Shown: positions 50,011 through 57,543 of the stretch, piece after piece
Layout of the letters: each line of letters begins with the position of its first letter
How positions within the stretch are numbered: the stretch's first letter is position 1
Origin: Gordonia sp. OPL2
GTDB lineage: Bacteria; Actinomycetota; Actinomycetes; Mycobacteriales; Mycobacteriaceae
Direction: 5' to 3'
Assembly: GCF_003797825.1 (NCBI RefSeq)
Contig: NZ_RKME01000011.1
Location: 1-64,000 of the forward strand
DNA length: 64,000 bases
Made by a program: the position numbers and the translations under genes
The notes under the pieces: generated by a model
Seen by the model: the letters and a program-made list of their open reading frames with translations, nothing else
Told to the model about the DNA's origin: nothing
The model's database searches: none

Positions 50011-50973
50011 TCAGCTGATCGTCGCCATCAGGGCGGTTCCCGTCTCGATGAGGCGGTTGATCGTCGCGGGCAGCTTCTCCTGATCGGGGTCGTGATGTCG
50101 GCCCTCGCGATGACGGCGGAGGTTGTGGCCCATGATGGCGGCCATCTTGAGCCGGCCGAGGGCGTCGAACCAGGTGAGATCGGGCAAGTCGGGTCCGCCG
50201 TCGAGGTAGGCCGCCACCAGTGTTTCGGCGGACGGGAGTCCCGGGACCTCGCGGCCCACGCCCGGGAAGTTCGTGCCGTCGGCGAACACGAGGAACCAAC
50301 CCAGTTCGACGCGGGGGTCACCGATGCTCCAGATCTCCCAGTCGATCAGCGCCGCCGGTTCGCGCGCGTTGGAGATGATGTTGCCGAGGCGGTAATCGCC
50401 GTGCACGAGGACGGGGGTGACCGGGTCGGGCACGGTGGCGGTGAGCATGTCCAGGAGTTGCTGGCCGCCGCGCACCAATTCCGGCGGTACCGCGTTCAGG
50501 GTCTTGGCCCAGCGCGCCAACTCGTCGGCGGGACTCAGGACGGGACCGGTGTCGGGAATCCCGGTCACCTCGACCCGATGCAGGCGTGGGAGGATTTCCG
50601 CTGCCCGCAGCATGCGAGCGGCGGCGAGTTCGGCCGGGACCGGCGGGTCGTCGAGGACCGGCTCCAGCGATTCACCTGCCACCAATTCCATGGCGAACCA
50701 GGCGGGTTCGGCGCGGTCGATCTCCAGGACGCGGGGGACGGGCACGTCGGTGTCGGCGAGAGCTGTGAGAATTGTTGCCTGCCGGAGCATGTCGTGCCGG
50801 CCGATCGAACGTTGGCCTTCGGGCACCGCCTTGACGACGTAGTCGCCGCCGTCGGTGCGGACGCGATAGGTGAGGCCGGAATGCCCGCCAGGAAGTGTGT
50901 CGAACGACTCGACGTGCAAGCCGTGACCGCTGCGCAGGCGTTCGGTGACGCGTTGTTCCAATGCCGTGGTCAT
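50011..50973 (-). CDS. APH-fold phosphotransferase (ACAD10/LvaA-like)
   Basis: A 320-residue kinase-like protein with TLPGGHSGLTYRV at the nucleotide loop, catalytic HGDYRLGN and metal-binding IDWEIWSIGDP. It is of the same type as the kinase at 23681-24709 but clearly diverged. It sits between two acyl-CoA dehydrogenase genes and overlaps the upstream one by ATGA. Family knowledge (LvaA, ACAD10/11) suggests phosphorylation of a 4-hydroxyacyl-CoA; this is inferred. Confidence 0.82.
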   Translation of the reverse strand: MTTALEQRVTERLRSGHGLHVESFDTLPGGHSGLTYRVRTDGGDYVVKAVPEGQRSIGRHDMLRQATILTALADTDVPVPRVLEIDRAEPAWFAMELVAGESLEPVLDDPPVPAELAAARMLRAAEILPRLHRVEVTGIPDTGPVLSPADELARWAKTLNAVPPELVRGGQQLLDMLTATVPDPVTPVLVHGDYRLGNIISNAREPAALIDWEIWSIGDPRVELGWFLVFADGTNFPGVGREVPGLPSAETLVAAYLDGGPDLPDLTWFDALGRLKMAAIMGHNLRRHREGRHHDPDQEKLPATINRLIETGTALMATIS

Positions 50974-52175
50974 GCTCGCGGCTCCTTGGGCAGGCCGAGG
51001 ACACGCTCGGCGATGATGTTGTGCTGGATCTCGTCGGTGCCGCCGGCGATACGATATCCGGGCGCGCCGAGCACGTGTTCGGTCCACGCGAAGTGTCCCC
51101 ACGATCCTCCGTCGGCGATGAGGTCGGTGCCGAGTAGCAGCCTTGCGACTTCGCTTGTGCGCGCCATGGTGTCGGTTGCGAGGAGTTTGCCCATCGACGC
51201 CTCGGGGCCGGGCTCCGCACCGCTGACCATTGCCTGCGCGACACGCATACCGGCGATTCGCTGGACGAAAGCACGGGTGATCAGGTCGGCGACCCGGTCT
51301 CGCTCGATCTCGTTGAGGGGGCGACCGAGGTTGGTCGCGAGTTCGACGGCACGGTCGGCGTTGGCCAGCCCCAATCCGGCTCCGTCGAGTCGCTCCGCGG
51401 CCAGCACGGTGAGTGCCACCGACCAGCCCTGATCGACCGGTCCGAGCCGGTACTCGTCGTCGAGATGGACATCCTCGAGGTAGACCTCGTTGAACGACGA
51501 GCCGCCGGTCATCTGGCGGATCGGACGGATCGTGACCCCCGGTGCATCCATCGGGACGAGGAATACTGTGAGGCCCTTGTGTTTCGGGGCGGTTGGGTCC
51601 GTACGGCAGACGGCGACGCCGAAGTCGGAGACGCGGGCACCGGACGTCCACACCTTGTGGCCGTTGAGGGTCCAGGTGCCGTCACCGCTTCGCACGGCCT
51701 TGGATCTGACCGCGGCCAGGTCGGAGCCCGCTTCGGTCTCCGAGAACAGCTGGCAGGCGATGATGTCGGTGCGCAACATCGCCGTGACGTAGCGTTCGCA
51801 CTGATCGGGCGTGCCCCATTGGGCAACCGTGGGTGCGACGAGTTGCTGTGTCACCGAGAACATCTCGGTCCGTCTGGGAACCTCGAACTCGTCTTCGACA
51901 CTACGGAAGGCGAGCTCGTAGGCCAGGGACAGACCGCGGCCGCCGTAGGTGGCAGGCCAGGTCAGCGCGCCCCAGCCGGCATCGAACTTGGCGCGTTCGT
52001 AGGCGATGATCTCGTCGGTGTGTGCGCGCTCCTCGTCGGCGGTCCAGTTCTCGAAGACAGCGACCGAGTCGCTGCCCTCACCCCAGACCTTCTCGCTGCG
52101 CCGCGGTGCGATGTCGGCGAGCCATGCGCGCGCCTCGTCGGTGAAGACCGAGAGGTCGGGCAGGGTGGTGGTCAT
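50970..52175 (-). CDS. Acyl-CoA dehydrogenase family protein
   Basis: A 401-residue acyl-CoA dehydrogenase: ACQLFSETEAGSDLAAVRS, the WTLNGHKVWTSGARVSDFG strand, and a C-terminal YRIAGGTDEIQHNIIAERVLGLP with the Glu position typical of FadE enzymes acting on bulky, often steroid-like or branched, acyl-CoAs. It is not close to the 48757-49959 dehydrogenase. The kinase ATG overlaps its stop, placing it directly upstream in the operon. Such actinobacterial FadE proteins often act as heteromers, so a partner is possible. Confidence 0.88.
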   Translation of the reverse strand: MTTTLPDLSVFTDEARAWLADIAPRRSEKVWGEGSDSVAVFENWTADEERAHTDEIIAYERAKFDAGWGALTWPATYGGRGLSLAYELAFRSVEDEFEVPRRTEMFSVTQQLVAPTVAQWGTPDQCERYVTAMLRTDIIACQLFSETEAGSDLAAVRSKAVRSGDGTWTLNGHKVWTSGARVSDFGVAVCRTDPTAPKHKGLTVFLVPMDAPGVTIRPIRQMTGGSSFNEVYLEDVHLDDEYRLGPVDQGWSVALTVLAAERLDGAGLGLANADRAVELATNLGRPLNEIERDRVADLITRAFVQRIAGMRVAQAMVSGAEPGPEASMGKLLATDTMARTSEVARLLLGTDLIADGGSWGHFAWTEHVLGAPGYRIAGGTDEIQHNIIAERVLGLPKEPRA

Positions 52176-52226
52176 CGTGATCCGTTCGGTGTCAGGGTGA
52201 TGGCGGTGCCGGTCATCGACGTCGTC

Positions 52227-53375
52227 TCAGACGGTGAGCACCGTGCATGCGCTGATGCCGGGTGCGCCGTAGACGTGGGTGAAGCCGACCTTCGGATCGC
52301 CGGGCACCTGCCGTGCACCTGCCGATCCGCGCAACTGGGTGACGATCTCGTGGACCTGCCGGAGGCCGGATGCGCCGATCGGTTCGCCATTGGCGATGCA
52401 GCCCCCGTCGGTGTTCACGGGCAGTCGCCCGTCGATCTCGGTGAGCCCCTCGGCGATCCACTTCTCCTGATCACCGTCGTCGCAGAAGCCGCATTCGGCC
52501 ATGTGCATGATCTCGGCGCCGGATTCGGTGTCCTGGAGTTGGGCGACGTCGACGTCGCCGGGCGCGATGCCGGCCTGCTCGAATGCAGCGGCGGCGGCGT
52601 CGGAACTGACGCTCACCGGATCGTTCGTGCCCTGGACCGCGGGGCTGAAGACCTCGAAGGATCCGAAACGGCGGGTTCGATGGCTGATGGCGCGGACGCG
52701 GACCGGCGAGATGCCGAGGCGGCGGGTGGCGGCCTCACTGGCGACGACGATCGCGGCGCCACCTTCCCCCGGGGAGCAGAACATGTAACGGGTGAGCGGG
52801 TCGTTGACCATGTCGGCGTTGCGGATCTGCTCCGCCGACATCGGGTCCTGCCGCCAGGCGTTGGGGTTGCGGGAACCGTTGCGGTAGGCCTTCTCCGCCA
52901 CCTTCGCGAGGGTGTCCACGGTGATGCCGTGTAGGTCCATGTATCTGGCGATCTTGGAACCGAAGAATTGTGTGGTGACCATCAGGCCGGCTTCGCCATA
53001 TCCCTCGGGGAGACCCCATTCGGCGGGTAGTGGGTCGAAGGCGCCACGCGGGTGCTTGTCGAATCCGACGGCCAGTGCGATGTCGGCGGCACCGGCACGG
53101 ATGGCGTTGACCGCGGAGACCAAAGCACTCCCCCCGGTGGCGCAGCCGTTCTTGACGTTGGTGAAGGGGATTCCGGTGAAGCCCAACTCGGCGACCAGGG
53201 TGTCGGCCAATCCCGAACCGTCGCTGCCGCCGAAGGCGATCTGGACATCAGGCCAGGTGATCCCGGCATCGCGAAGCGCGGTGTCGATCGCGGTGACGGC
53301 CATGTGCCGTCCCGTGATACCCGGCTGCCGACCGAACTTGGACAGGCCGGCCCCGATGACGTTGACTTCGCTCAT
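52227..53375 (-). CDS. Thiolase-family protein (lipid-transfer type)
   Basis: A 382-residue thiolase of the SCP-x/lipid-transfer type. It has a nucleophile-position Cys in NVKNGCATGGSALVSAV, and a later QDTESGAEIMHMAECGFC and C-terminal HVYGAPGISACTVL. The His of GHP-type thiolases is replaced by the NGEPIGASGLRQVHEI pattern seen in this group, which works with a DUF35 partner in retro-aldol or thiolytic side-chain cleavage. That partner is encoded next, overlapping by ATGA. A C-C bond-cleaving step of the island pathway is likely. Confidence 0.85.
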   Translation of the reverse strand: MSEVNVIGAGLSKFGRQPGITGRHMAVTAIDTALRDAGITWPDVQIAFGGSDGSGLADTLVAELGFTGIPFTNVKNGCATGGSALVSAVNAIRAGAADIALAVGFDKHPRGAFDPLPAEWGLPEGYGEAGLMVTTQFFGSKIARYMDLHGITVDTLAKVAEKAYRNGSRNPNAWRQDPMSAEQIRNADMVNDPLTRYMFCSPGEGGAAIVVASEAATRRLGISPVRVRAISHRTRRFGSFEVFSPAVQGTNDPVSVSSDAAAAAFEQAGIAPGDVDVAQLQDTESGAEIMHMAECGFCDDGDQEKWIAEGLTEIDGRLPVNTDGGCIANGEPIGASGLRQVHEIVTQLRGSAGARQVPGDPKVGFTHVYGAPGISACTVLTV

Positions 53376-53758
53376 CCCTCGACCTCCGTGTGTGTCGTGC
53401 CGTCGGGTTGGACCACGAATCGCGGCACCGGCTCGGTGGCGACGAGGACTGCCGGTGAGCCCATCAGCCCGTCGAAGGTGTCCGATTCGAGAATGCCGGC
53501 GATCCGGATTCCCTCGGGTAGCTCGACGTAGCCCATCGCGAAGGGCTCGAAACCGTTGGGAGGCGGGACATACGGGGGCGACTTCGGTGCAAATCGCTGC
53601 ACCGTGTAGGTCCACACCAGGCCGCGAGTGGTGAGCTCTCGCGGCGCCGCGGTCGCGGTGGCGCAGCGCGCGCAGTGCGCGCTCGCCGGGAATCCGACAG
53701 TGCCGCAGGTGGTGCACTCCGAGCCGAGCAGGCTCACTCCCGTCATGTCCCGTCCCAT
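53372..53758 (-). CDS. DUF35 OB-fold/zinc-ribbon protein
   Basis: A 128-residue protein with a rubredoxin-like zinc ribbon near the start (Cys in ECTTCG and HCARC) and an OB-fold (GLVWTYTVQRFAPKSPPYVPPPNGFEPFAMGYVELPEGIRIAG). DUF35 proteins form complexes with lipid-transfer-type thiolases and MaoC hydratases and help bind CoA substrates. The overlap with the thiolase gene (ATGA) fits that partnership. The start could be ATG 53758 or ATG 53746; neither can be excluded. Confidence 0.85.
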   Translation of the reverse strand: MGRDMTGVSLLGSECTTCGTVGFPASAHCARCATATAAPRELTTRGLVWTYTVQRFAPKSPPYVPPPNGFEPFAMGYVELPEGIRIAGILESDTFDGLMGSPAVLVATEPVPRFVVQPDGTTHTEVEG

Positions 53759-53792
53759 CCAGTTCGTTGTCGTGATGTTCTTGCTCAGTCGC

Positions 53793-54581
53793 TCAGCGAC
53801 CGACCCACTTGGGCTCGCGCTTGTTCAGGAACGCGTTGACGCCTTCCTTCGCGTCTTCGGACTGGAGTGCGTTGCCGACGGCGAGATGCTCCATGACCAT
53901 GAGTGACTGGATGTCGGCATCGAGTCCGCGGTCGATGGTCATCTTCGTGAGCTTCATCGCGAACGGGCTCTTGTCGATGAGCGGTGCGATGAAGTCGGCC
54001 TCGAGCTGGTCGAGTTCGGCCGCGGGCGCCGACGCGTTGATCAGATCCCAGTCGGTGGCTTCCTTGCCGGAGAGCAGCTTGCCGGTCAGCATCAGTTCCT
54101 TGGTCTTGCGGATGCCGATCATGCGCGGAAGGCGGTAGATGGGACCCGCACCACCGAAGAGCGCGCGACGGATGTGGAAGTCGCCGATCTTGGCGTCGTC
54201 GGCAGCAATCGCGAAATCGCACGAGATCATCAGCTCGAACCCGCCGGCAGTGACGTAGTCCTCCAGGACGGCAACCGAGGGCGTGTTCATCGAGTACAGG
54301 CGGTCACAGACCTTTGCCGATAGCACGGCGACGTCCATGGCGTTGGTGGTGCCGACGAAGTCGCTGAGCAGGATGTCGAGGTCGAAGCCCGAGCAGAACT
54401 GGTTTCCCTTGCCACGCAGGACCAGGACGAGCAGGTCGGGATCGTTGTCGACTTCCACGATGATCTCGTCGAGCCGGTGCAGCAGCTCGGGGGTGACGGC
54501 GTTCTTCTTGTGCGGACGGTTGAGCCAGACGCGGGCAACGGGCCCGTCCTTCTCGAGAATGATGTGGTCGGTGTCGATCAT
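53793..54581 (-). CDS. Enoyl-CoA hydratase/isomerase family protein
   Basis: A 262-residue crotonase-fold protein. The oxyanion-hole segments are GKGNQFCSGFDLDIL and EDYVTAGGFELMISCDFAIAADD; the acidic catalytic position around FGGAGPIYRLPRMIG differs from classical hydratases with two Glu, so isomerase or hydrolase activity is also possible. The ATG follows gaggagcaccc. It is the first gene of the minus-strand catabolic operon (54.6 down to 42.1 kb). The spacer to the divergent SnoaL gene holds degenerate copies of the island operator. Confidence 0.85.
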   Translation of the reverse strand: MIDTDHIILEKDGPVARVWLNRPHKKNAVTPELLHRLDEIIVEVDNDPDLLVLVLRGKGNQFCSGFDLDILLSDFVGTTNAMDVAVLSAKVCDRLYSMNTPSVAVLEDYVTAGGFELMISCDFAIAADDAKIGDFHIRRALFGGAGPIYRLPRMIGIRKTKELMLTGKLLSGKEATDWDLINASAPAAELDQLEADFIAPLIDKSPFAMKLTKMTIDRGLDADIQSLMVMEHLAVGNALQSEDAKEGVNAFLNKREPKWVGR

Positions 54582-54600
54582 GGGTGCTCCTCGGTAATTG

Positions 54601-54683
54601 AACTGGATTCACTTCAGTTGTAGCGGGCGGGTTATGCGAAGTCAATACTCGACATCCGGAACCCTACTGAACTAAGTTCACTT
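54601..54683. promoter_or_regulatory. Divergent promoter region with two degenerate island operators
   Basis: AACTGGATTCACTT at 54601-54614 and AACTAAGTTCACTT at 54670-54683 each match the island palindrome at 10 of 14 positions. On the plus strand TCGACA (54649-54654), 18 bp, TAAGTT (54673-54678) precede the SnoaL ATG by 6 nt (leaderless), so the second site overlaps that -10. On the minus strand TTGACT, 17 bp, TACAAC lie directly before the first site. Confidence 0.55.
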
Positions 54684-54684
54684 T

Positions 54685-55056
54685 ATGAGTGTGATCGAAA
54701 AGTATTACGCCACCCTCGACGATGGACGACTCGACGACGCGGTGGCCATGCTCGCCGAGAACGTCGAGTTCACGATGGTCCTGCCGACCGGCGAGAACCG
54801 CGATCAGGGACGGGAGCGCATGCTGCACTATCTGTCGAACCGTCCGCCGGTGGACCGCAAGCACGTCCTGTTGCGTACGGCGGCCGACCGCGACCTGGAG
54901 TTCGCGCAGGGCAAGGTCACCGAGCACGGCCACACCGTGACGACCGGCTACTTCGTCGGCGTCATGCACGTCGGGGCCGACGGCCTCGTGGATCGATACC
55001 AGGTGACGTTCAGCGCGGATTTCGCGCTTGTCGCCGAGACGGAGGAGGGTCGATGA
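54685..55056 (+). CDS. SnoaL/NTF2-like protein
   Basis: A 123-residue SnoaL-fold protein (MSVIEKYYATLDDGRLDDAVAMLAENVEFTMV; later ELVDRYQVTFSADFALV-like strand). SnoaL-type proteins include polyketide cyclases, dehydratases and isomerases, with no universal catalytic residue. It is leaderless under the divergent promoter and overlaps the next SnoaL gene by ATGA, so the two may form a heterodimer. It belongs to the island regulon by its operator. Confidence 0.78.
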   Translation: MSVIEKYYATLDDGRLDDAVAMLAENVEFTMVLPTGENRDQGRERMLHYLSNRPPVDRKHVLLRTAADRDLEFAQGKVTEHGHTVTTGYFVGVMHVGADGLVDRYQVTFSADFALVAETEEGR

Positions 55057-55427
55057 CCGCCACCACGACGACGCCCGTACTCGCGCAGTGGTTCGAGTAC
55101 ATGGATTCCGATGACCCGGATCGCGTCCTCGGCATGATTGCCGACGACTTCGTGATGTCGGTGCAGTTCTCCAAGGGGGCCGGCCAGTCGGCCGAGTTCG
55201 TCGGCGATCGCAAAGGCCTCATCGGTTATCTCGCGCAGCGGGAGAAGAGCACCCTGATCCATCACATCGACCTCGGCGTCACCGAATCCGGGCACGAGAT
55301 GGTCCTCGGGCGCACCACCAGGGGCGGCGCGTTCGAGGCGTCGTTCACCTCGACCGCGCAGATCGACGGGGCCGGGAAGGTGCGCCGGCTCCTCATCGCC
55401 CGGACTCCCGAGGTCTCCTTCGCCTGA
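55053..55427 (+). CDS. SnoaL/NTF2-like protein
   Basis: A 124-residue SnoaL-fold protein: PVLAQWFEYMDSDDPDRVLGMIADDFVMSVQF opening helix and strand, and a beta-rich C-terminus. It is translationally coupled to the previous SnoaL gene (ATGA overlap) but is not closely similar to it. A heteromeric enzyme or binding pair is plausible. The reaction is unknown. A hairpin terminator follows. Confidence 0.76.
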   Translation: MTATTTTPVLAQWFEYMDSDDPDRVLGMIADDFVMSVQFSKGAGQSAEFVGDRKGLIGYLAQREKSTLIHHIDLGVTESGHEMVLGRTTRGGAFEASFTSTAQIDGAGKVRRLLIARTPEVSFA

Positions 55428-55441
55428 CCTCCTGATGACTT

Positions 55442-55482
55442 GCGCCCCATGTCCCGTGTCCGCGAACCGGGGCATGGGGCGC
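55442..55482 (+). terminator. Terminator hairpin after the SnoaL pair
   Basis: GCGCCCCATGTCCC at 55442-55455 pairs with GGGGCATGGGGCGC at 55469-55482 (14 pairs with one G-T wobble, 13-nt loop), followed by tttc. Confidence 0.7.
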
Positions 55483-55678
55483 TTTCATGTGCGGTTCGTC
55501 CCGGGGCCGCTCGGTCGGATGGGCGTTTCGACGTCGGCCTCCGGTGGTCTCGATACGCGGCCTCGCCTGGCGGCTCCCCGACCAGCAGGTTGCCGGGACC
55601 ACGGGGATCGATATGTCCGACTCGGCCAAGTGTCCGGCGCCACGGTGTGGTCCGATTCGGGACCGCGCGGATTCGTGA
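55483..55678. other. Intergenic spacer with family-A repeat, copy 3
   Basis: No convincing gene between the SnoaL terminator and the next promoter. A family-A repeat lies at 55546-55590 (ggtctcgatacgcggcctcg...). Several short open frames overlap on both strands, all without ribosome sites or family signals. Confidence 0.5.
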
Positions 55679-55725
55679 TTGACATCACTTGGATATCTCA
55701 CTAAGTTGCAGAACTGAGATCAGTT
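55679..55725 (+). promoter_or_regulatory. Catabolic-island promoter-operator 3 (hydrolase-ABC operon)
   Basis: TTGACA at 55679-55684, a 17-bp spacer, TAAGTT at 55702-55707, 4 nt, then AACTGAGATCAGTT at 55712-55725, which differs from operators 1 and 2 at one base. It drives the long plus-strand operon starting with the alpha/beta hydrolase. Confidence 0.75.
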
Positions 55726-55746
55726 CAGTTTCGGGAAGGAACGAGC

Positions 55747-56496
55747 ATGTCATTCGTTTTGGTCCACGGTGCAGGGATGGGAGCGTCCTGCTGGGATCGC
55801 CTTGTCCCGCTTCTCGACGACCTGTCGGTCGCGGTCGATCTTCCGGGACGGGGCGGCCGCGCCGACGTCGACGTGCGGGGCGTGACGCTCGACGACTGCG
55901 CCCGGGCGATTCTCGACGACGTCGAGGCCGCGGGTGCCGGCGAGGGTGACGACCGCATCGTGCTCGTCGCCCACTCCTTTGCGGGTGTCTCGGTACCGAG
56001 GGTCATGGCGGCGTTGGCTCCCCGACTTGCCCACGTCGTGTTCCTGTCCGCCGTCGTACCACCAGATGGCACACGCGTGATCGACCAGATCGATCCGTCG
56101 GTCCGCGAGGCGGTTCGCGCGTGCATCATCGACGGCGTCTACCACCAGGATCGAGCAGCCGCGATCGCGATGCTCTGCAACGGCATGACTCCGGAGCAGA
56201 CCGAGTGGACCGCCGATCAGGTCATCGACGACTCGGCCGCACTGCTCGAAGAGCAGGTCGACCTGTCCGGTCTCGCGGCCGACGTACCGCGTACCTACGT
56301 CAGGTTGAGCACCGACCACTGCTACACCCCTGACCTCCAGGAGCGGTCCGTCGGTCTCGTCGGCGGCAATGTGGAATACCTCGACTCCGGCCACATGGCC
56401 ATGGTCTCCATCCCGGAACAGACTGCTGCGCTACTGAACTCGATCTCAGCATCGTCCTCGATGGCTGCAACGCCGGCCACCACGAAAGGCAAGTGA
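55747..56496 (+). CDS. Alpha/beta hydrolase
   Basis: A 249-residue hydrolase of the hydroxynitrile-lyase / EstC-like esterase group: oxyanion segment LVHGAGMGASCWD, nucleophile Ser in VAHSFAG and catalytic His in DSGHMAM. It is expected to cleave an ester or C-C bond. The ATG has gggaagga upstream. It is the first gene of the operon under promoter-operator 3, immediately followed by an ABC binding protein gene, so it may release the transported compound or a part of it. Confidence 0.83.
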   Translation: MSFVLVHGAGMGASCWDRLVPLLDDLSVAVDLPGRGGRADVDVRGVTLDDCARAILDDVEAAGAGEGDDRIVLVAHSFAGVSVPRVMAALAPRLAHVVFLSAVVPPDGTRVIDQIDPSVREAVRACIIDGVYHQDRAAAIAMLCNGMTPEQTEWTADQVIDDSAALLEEQVDLSGLAADVPRTYVRLSTDHCYTPDLQERSVGLVGGNVEYLDSGHMAMVSIPEQTAALLNSISASSSMAATPATTKGK

Positions 56497-56502
56497 CAAC
56501 AG

Positions 56503-57543
56503 ATGAAGGCTTTCAAGCGCGCACTCGCGACGGCCGTGGCCGCGGCCACGGTGACAGTCGTCGCGGCATGCGGTGGCGGGGGATCGGGAGCATCCGGTCC
56601 GGTCGACGGCAGCTGGGACGACGTTGTCGCCGCAGCAAACGAGGAGGGGAGCGTCATGCTCTACTCCAGTCAGAAGCCGGCAAACCTCGAGGCACTCAAG
56701 ACCGCATTCAACAAGAAGTATCCGCAGATCACCATGGAGTTCGTCCGCGGAACGGACCCCGACATCAACCCGAAGGTCGAGACGGAGAACAAGACCGGCA
56801 AGGGCATCGCCGACGTCCACATGCTCACCGACGCCGCGTGGATCAAGACCGCCGCGGAGTCCGGGCAATATTCCACCGATCTCGTCGGACCATCCCTGAA
56901 GGCGCCTGACTATCAGCCCGACACGAGCGTCATCGACAACAAGTTCGCGTTGACCAGCGCGGCCGTCTTCGCCTTGGGTTGGAACACCACCGCGGTGCCG
57001 GGCGGACTGAAGACTCCGCAGGACATCGTCAATCCCGCCTATCGCGGCAAGATCGGCGTGGTCAACCCCACGGGCATCGCATCGTATGTGGATCTGTACC
57101 GCTACTACGCAAAGACCTACGGCGAGGACTACTGGCAGCAGATCGCAGAACTGCAGCCACGTGTGTACCCGAGTGCTCTCGGCATCGCCCAGGCGTTGAC
57201 CTCCGGTGAGATCTCGGTGACACCGTCGGTCCAGCCTCTGGTGACCGAGGTCTCCGCGGGTGCTCCGGTCAACTGGGCGCTTCCGCCGTCGCCATGGGGC
57301 ACACCCTGGTACACCGAGGCGCTCTCGGTGGCTCCGCACCCCAATGCCGCGCAGGTGCTCGTCGACTTCATGGTCAGCCGAGAAGGGCAGATCGCCTTGA
57401 ACTCCGGCTACGCCGCAGTGCTGCCGGACATCCCCGGCGCGGTCGCGCGCGCCCAGGACATCGCTCTGCCCCAGACAGACGACCTGACACCCGACAAGGT
57501 GCGGCAGTACTCCCAGGACTGGGCCAAGGAATTCCAGCCGTGA
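56503..57543 (+). CDS. ABC transporter solute-binding lipoprotein (paralogue 1)
   Basis: A 346-residue extracellular binding protein with lipobox VVAAC (Cys23). It is of the type-II iron(III)/organic-acid/phosphonate class: EGSVMLYSSQKPANLEALKTAFNKKYP near the start, GKIGVVNP, SALGIAQALTSGEISVTP and WGTPWYTEALSVAPHPNAAQVLVDF later. It is roughly 60% identical by eye, without gaps, to the protein at 62001-63035. The iron-binding Tyr pair is not evident, so an organic anion is more likely than Fe(III). The next gene's GTG overlaps its stop. Confidence 0.87.
   Translation: MKAFKRALATAVAAATVTVVAACGGGGSGASGPVDGSWDDVVAAANEEGSVMLYSSQKPANLEALKTAFNKKYPQITMEFVRGTDPDINPKVETENKTGKGIADVHMLTDAAWIKTAAESGQYSTDLVGPSLKAPDYQPDTSVIDNKFALTSAAVFALGWNTTAVPGGLKTPQDIVNPAYRGKIGVVNPTGIASYVDLYRYYAKTYGEDYWQQIAELQPRVYPSALGIAQALTSGEISVTPSVQPLVTEVSAGAPVNWALPPSPWGTPWYTEALSVAPHPNAAQVLVDFMVSREGQIALNSGYAAVLPDIPGAVARAQDIALPQTDDLTPDKVRQYSQDWAKEFQP

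Noticed and set aside
48799..52934. Two long plus-strand frames opposite the acyl-CoA dehydrogenase, kinase and thiolase genes
   Set aside because: They are antisense shadows with repetitive Gly/Arg/Asp composition, while the minus-strand genes have full enzyme signatures and ATGA couplings.
56503..57543. Ferric-iron binding protein assignment
   Set aside because: The fold class fits, but the paired Tyr iron ligands are not evident and the gene sits in an organic-catabolic operon, so only a general solute-binding call is made.
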